A DNA stretch of 8,718 nucleotides, from assembly GCA_041655255.1 (NCBI GenBank), contig JBBAFS010000069.1, positions 1-8,718 on the forward strand. Reading direction: 5' to 3'. Below are positions 6,216 to 8,718 of this stretch, one piece after another. The translations under genes and the position numbers were made by a program. Numbering within the stretch: position 1 is the stretch's first letter; the number at the start of each line of letters is the position of its first letter. Source of the DNA: JBBAFS01 sp041655255. Its GTDB lineage: Bacteria; Spirochaetota; Spirochaetia; Sphaerochaetales; Sphaerochaetaceae. The notes under the pieces are model-generated. The model was not told the DNA's origin, did no database searches, and saw nothing but the letters and a program-made list of their open reading frames with translations.

Positions 6216-7013
6216 GTGTATATGTTCTATTTTCAAGCACACCGAGGTGGCATTGAACATTTTGCTGAAAACTCATTAGAGGCAATCCTTGATGCTTGGA
6301 AGTACATTGAAGCAATTCCTGAAGTCGATGTTCGAATAAGTAAAGATAACGTATATGTATGTCACCACGATTCATCACTCATCCACCCCCTTAAAGGAGA
6401 GTGTGAGATAAGTTCTTTGAGGTATGATGAACTACTAAAGTGTGATATAAGTTCTCCCCATTATCCTAAAACACCTATTGCACGCTTTGAAGGTGTGTTA
6501 CAAGAGATGGCAAAAAATGAAAAAAGGTGGCTCTACGTTGATCTCAAAGAGGGAGATGTTGATACTCTTAAAAAGATGTTTGTCGCCTACAAGGTACATA
6601 ATCGTATCATAATGGTTCACCACAGCATCGAATTTCTCCGCTTGTGTGAAGGTTATAAGACCATGACGTGGTGTGAAGGCACTACACAAGAGATTATTTC
6701 ACGCTACACCCGTTTAGAGAGTGAACACTTTGAAGGAGTGTCGCAAATTCAGTTTCACCTCTACAGTGAATTACGAGGCAAAACATTAGCCCTCAGTTTA
6801 GATTCCTCTTTTTTACATCATGCACTTAAGAGCACTCAAGATTATAACGTCGATCTACAAATCCGAGTTTTTCCAGAACTTCACTCTCCCACCTTAGCTT
6901 ATCTGAAGGAGATTGGTATTAGGTGGTATGAGAGTGCCTACCCGTACTTGTTTACCAAACTCATGCACTCTCTAGGTTCACAATCTATCCCTAAAGAGAT
7001 TGTTCTTTTATGA
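6216..7013 (+). CDS. Cytoplasmic glycerophosphodiester phosphodiesterase (GDPD) family protein
   Basis: GDPD enzymes hydrolyse glycerophosphodiesters to glycerol-3-phosphate and an alcohol using a metal-dependent TIM barrel. The 265-residue product shows HRGG with AENS (residues 9-20), PEVDVRISKD (35-44) carrying the Glu/Asp metal ligands, CHHDSSL (49-55) with the catalytic His and Asp, and YVDLK (107-111), the usual iEiK strand with Asp replacing Glu. There is no signal peptide: the HRGG strand begins within ten residues of the start, so the enzyme is cytoplasmic, like UgpQ. That position also forces the start to be GTG 6216 or ATG 6222, neither with an adjacent Shine-Dalgarno. It is 33 nt downstream of the binding-protein gene and likely cotranscribed with the importer. 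Its last 23 nt overlap the convergent isomerase gene. The exact substrate is unknown. Confidence 0.85.
   Translation: MYMFYFQAHRGGIEHFAENSLEAILDAWKYIEAIPEVDVRISKDNVYVCHHDSSLIHPLKGECEISSLRYDELLKCDISSPHYPKTPIARFEGVLQEMAKNEKRWLYVDLKEGDVDTLKKMFVAYKVHNRIIMVHHSIEFLRLCEGYKTMTWCEGTTQEIISRYTRLESEHFEGVSQIQFHLYSELRGKTLALSLDSSFLHHALKSTQDYNVDLQIRVFPELHSPTLAYLKEIGIRWYESAYPYLFTKLMHSLGSQSIPKEIVLL
6980..7010 (+). terminator. Weak candidate intrinsic terminator inside the convergent overlap
   Basis: ACAATCT (6980-6986) pairs with AGATTGT (6997-7003) around a 10-nt loop and is followed by TCTTTTA (7004-7010). On the plus strand this resembles a weak terminator for the importer-GDPD transcript, located inside coding sequence of both convergent genes. 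The stem is AT-rich, so strength is doubtful. Confidence 0.3.
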
Positions 7014-7860
7014 TGCGAGAGCGGACGGTGTGTTGAATCGATTTATTAAGAGGGATGAAATCTTGAGCCGTGTACTCACACACATACGCCCCTTCGTATC
7101 CTTTGAGCATCCTAAAGATGTGATCATAATCTATTGCACCGTAATAAGGGGGAAGATGGATATCTCCTCGTCCAAAGGTGCGTCTGTAGCCCATCTCTAA
7201 AAAGTCGTAAGCTCCTCGATTTGTGATTCTCAACTCTTCAAAAATACCGAGGTTATCACTTAAGTGGATATGTGCCAAAAAGGGTAAAACACTTTTTAGT
7301 GCTTCAAAAAAGTCGAATCCATAATAACGAGATGCTAAAAAAGCGTGACCAGTGTCGAATGTCATTTTTAGATAGTCATGATCAATGCTCTTTACAAGAT
7401 CAACGACCGGTTTCACCACTTCAACTTCAATATTCTCAATAGCTAAGACAACCCCTTTTGATTCAGCATACTTGGCAGCTTTTTCGTGGCTTTGGGTAAA
7501 TTGTTTTTCAATGATGCTGTTCTTTGATTGCTCTTCATAATGAAGTACTAAGATGTTTGATCCCACTTCACTAGCGATATTAATTGAAGAGAGAAGAGCT
7601 TTGTAGTGTAATGCCCAATCGCTGTTACGTAAATCGACTCCTCGACCGATATGTACCGAGTACGACAATGGGTGTTGCTGTAACTCTTTAAGGACGATAT
7701 CCATCCAAGGGCGACAGATCTCTCCACCGATAAGAAGTGGAAATGCATCGACACTGAATTCGACAAGATCAAAGCCATCTTGTTGAAATTGGTTAAGATA
7801 CGATCTTAATTGCTCAGGGGTTTTAACAGGAGGGAGGTTTATTCCAACTATTGGTTTCAT
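6991..7860 (-). CDS. Sugar-phosphate isomerase/epimerase-like TIM-barrel protein (AP-endonuclease-2 superfamily)
   Basis: The 289-residue protein belongs to the xylose-isomerase-like TIM-barrel group (PF01261), whose members isomerise or epimerise sugars, inososes and related compounds with a bound divalent metal. Visible elements: SVHIGRG at about 68-74, VLHYE (105-109), IENIE with the likely metal ligand Glu142, FDTGHA with Asp169 and His172, HIHLSDN (197-203), GRGDIHLPP (230-238) followed by GxID, and CEYT with Glu262. The full set is intact, so it is probably active. It is too short of the extra metal-site motifs of endonuclease IV to be a DNA repair enzyme. ATG 7860 has AAGGA 6-7 nt upstream. 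It faces the GDPD gene and overlaps it by 23 nt, with its own divergent promoter. A role on the product imported by the neighbouring operon is an inference; the actual reaction is unknown. Confidence 0.85.
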   Translation of the reverse strand: MKPIVGINLPPVKTPEQLRSYLNQFQQDGFDLVEFSVDAFPLLIGGEICRPWMDIVLKELQQHPLSYSVHIGRGVDLRNSDWALHYKALLSSINIASEVGSNILVLHYEEQSKNSIIEKQFTQSHEKAAKYAESKGVVLAIENIEVEVVKPVVDLVKSIDHDYLKMTFDTGHAFLASRYYGFDFFEALKSVLPFLAHIHLSDNLGIFEELRITNRGAYDFLEMGYRRTFGRGDIHLPPYYGAIDYDHIFRMLKGYEGAYVCEYTAQDFIPLNKSIQHTVRSRIIKEQSL

Positions 7861-7914
7861 ACTGCTTCCTTACCACTACGTAGAGGGTGGAGGTTCTTTA
7901 TTTTTATTGATTCT

Positions 7915-7944
7915 ATTGTATCAGCATATTCCCTCTTTTGTCTT
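7915..7944 (-). promoter_or_regulatory. Candidate extended -10 promoter of the isomerase gene
   Basis: On the minus strand AAGACA (7944-7939, four of six -35 bases) is followed after 18 bp by TACAAT (7920-7915, five of six). The TG of an extended -10 motif sits one base before it (TGaTACAAT). Initiation near 7908 leaves a leader of about 48 nt that contains the AAGGA ribosome site. Confidence 0.55.
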
Positions 7945-7996
7945 TAGAGAAGTGCATGTTACCTCAATGTATGAGTGTTATTTTTCATCTAAGATG

Positions 7997-8005
7997 TGAT
8001 ATGAT
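7997..8005 (+). promoter_or_regulatory. Candidate extended -10 promoter of the DUF4105 gene, leaderless geometry
   Basis: TGaTATGAT matches the extended -10 consensus with one mismatch and needs no strong -35; none is seen. It ends 6 nt before ATG 8012, so transcription would start at the A of the ATG. No Shine-Dalgarno precedes this ATG, which agrees with a leaderless message. Confidence 0.5.
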
Positions 8006-8011
8006 ACGCCC

Positions 8012-8718
8012 ATGAGAAAAAAGCTCTTAACAATGTGCATCATCATCGTCTTAGCACTCAGTTCCCTCTATTCAGCATCTTTGATGTTAGAGCCGATGTT
8101 TGATGACCCTTTAGCAAGTGAGCAGTTTCTCTCTTTCTATGATTTTAATACCCCGATAGACGAAGCAATGGAGCACTACTTAGAGAATGTGAGTCTCAGT
8201 GTGGTGACCTTAGGCCCTGATGATCCCCCTTATGTGTGGTTTGGTCACTCTTCTTTAGTAGTACATGATAAAAACATCGATCAAAGTATTATGTACGATT
8301 ACGGTATTTTTAGCTTCGATGAGGGTTATTACACCAACTTTTTACTAGGAAGATTAGAGTATGAAATATGGGCAACGAGTTATGATGCACGTATCGCAAT
8401 GGCAATAAGCGAGAATCGGGATGTGCGAGAACTTGAGTTACAACTCTCTCGTGCTACAAAATATGAAATAATGACTCTTTTACATGATAACGTGCAACCT
8501 GAATATAATACCTACTTGTATCACCCCTATATTGAGAACTGTGCTACCCGCCTCCGAGATATTTTAGATAAAGCAGTAGGTGGACAATTGTACAGATGGG
8601 CTCACTCAATTGAGTTAGATGAATCATTTCGCTCGTTAGCTAATCGTCATACTGCACACTCCCCCATCTTAGAGTGGAGTTTAAACTTCCTACAAGGAAG
8701 AGCAATTGATCACCCTAT
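8012..8718 (+). CDS. Exported DUF4105 (Lnb_N-like) protein, C-terminus outside window
   Basis: The frame is open for 235 codons to the right edge. The N-terminus is a signal peptide (MRKK, hydrophobic 5-19, likely cleavage after YSA near 22) without a lipobox, so the product should be periplasmic or outer-membrane associated. The body matches the DUF4105 pattern (PF13387): WFGHSSL (76-82), YDYGIFSFDEGYYTNFLLGRLEY-like strand region (95-117), a helical stretch with SENRDVRELEL (133-143), and YHPYIENCATRLRDIL (170-185). His79 and Cys177 stand at the positions of the conserved GH(S/T) and NC motifs of the family. That order resembles circularly permuted papain-like hydrolases, which is an inference. 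The function of the family is poorly known. The start is ATG 8012, the only one consistent with the signal peptide. It is transcribed away from the isomerase gene. Confidence 0.8.
   Translation, partial: MRKKLLTMCIIIVLALSSLYSASLMLEPMFDDPLASEQFLSFYDFNTPIDEAMEHYLENVSLSVVTLGPDDPPYVWFGHSSLVVHDKNIDQSIMYDYGIFSFDEGYYTNFLLGRLEYEIWATSYDARIAMAISENRDVRELELQLSRATKYEIMTLLHDNVQPEYNTYLYHPYIENCATRLRDILDKAVGGQLYRWAHSIELDESFRSLANRHTAHSPILEWSLNFLQGRAIDHP

Larger units (their letters stand above)
7861..8011. other. Divergent promoter region between the isomerase and DUF4105 genes
   Basis: This 151-bp AT-rich spacer carries extended -10 promoters on both strands, with predicted start sites about 104 bp apart. 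It also has a perfect 11-bp palindrome CATCT-a-AGATG (7986-7996) just upstream of the plus-strand -10. No small gene was identified. Confidence 0.5.

Noticed and set aside
7000..7200. Small plus-strand open frame continuing past the GDPD end
   Set aside because: It lies antisense to the isomerase active-site region and out of the GDPD frame, with no start signal; a shadow of the real gene.
6991..7860. Endonuclease IV (AP endonuclease) identity for the TIM-barrel protein, given nearby repair genes
   Set aside because: Motifs IENIE, DTGHA, HIHLSDN and CEYT fit the sugar isomerase/epimerase branch, and the gene is not in the repair operon.

Overview
The window looks like chromosomal DNA from an AT-rich, diderm bacterium, most likely a spirochaete (Sphaerochaeta/Treponema-like). 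The assignment is an inference. It rests on the style of the secreted proteins: the solute-binding protein has a signal peptide ending VSA-AG and no lipobox cysteine, so it is a soluble periplasmic protein. It also rests on the presence of a DUF4105/Lnb_N-type exported protein. No mobile element, CRISPR array, tRNA or rRNA was seen, and no gap between genes exceeds 300 bases.

Left part (1-1947, minus strand): a two-gene recombination-repair operon, recO followed 27 nt later by recJ, which runs off the left edge. RecJ has all visible DHH-phosphoesterase motifs but carries an unrecognised insertion of roughly 130-140 residues inside the DHH domain. The recO promoter (TTGACA -35) lies so close to the start codon that the transcript would be nearly or fully leaderless.

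Middle part (1948-7013, plus strand): a 245-bp control region with a long candidate leader, then a complete binding-protein-dependent ABC importer of the Fe3+/polyamine/phosphonate/AfuABC-like class. The order is ATPase, permease, permease, periplasmic binding protein. It is followed by a cytoplasmic glycerophosphodiester phosphodiesterase (GDPD). The two permease junctions are tightly coupled (3-nt gap and ATGA overlap). The GDPD gene has no Shine-Dalgarno directly before its start. Instead, an AGGAG sequence sits upstream of a perfect 9-bp hairpin whose folding would bring it to about 8 nt from the start codon.

Right part: a sugar-phosphate isomerase/epimerase-like TIM-barrel gene on the minus strand, overlapping the GDPD tail-to-tail by 23 nt. 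After a 151-bp divergent promoter region comes a plus-strand exported DUF4105 protein cut by the right edge.

Working model (inference): the importer brings an intact phosphodiester or phosphorylated compound across the inner membrane. The signal-less GDPD hydrolyses it inside the cell, and the adjacent TIM-barrel enzyme may process the released alcohol or sugar. This would parallel Ugp/UgpQ, but with an importer of a different family. The substrate cannot be read from the sequence.
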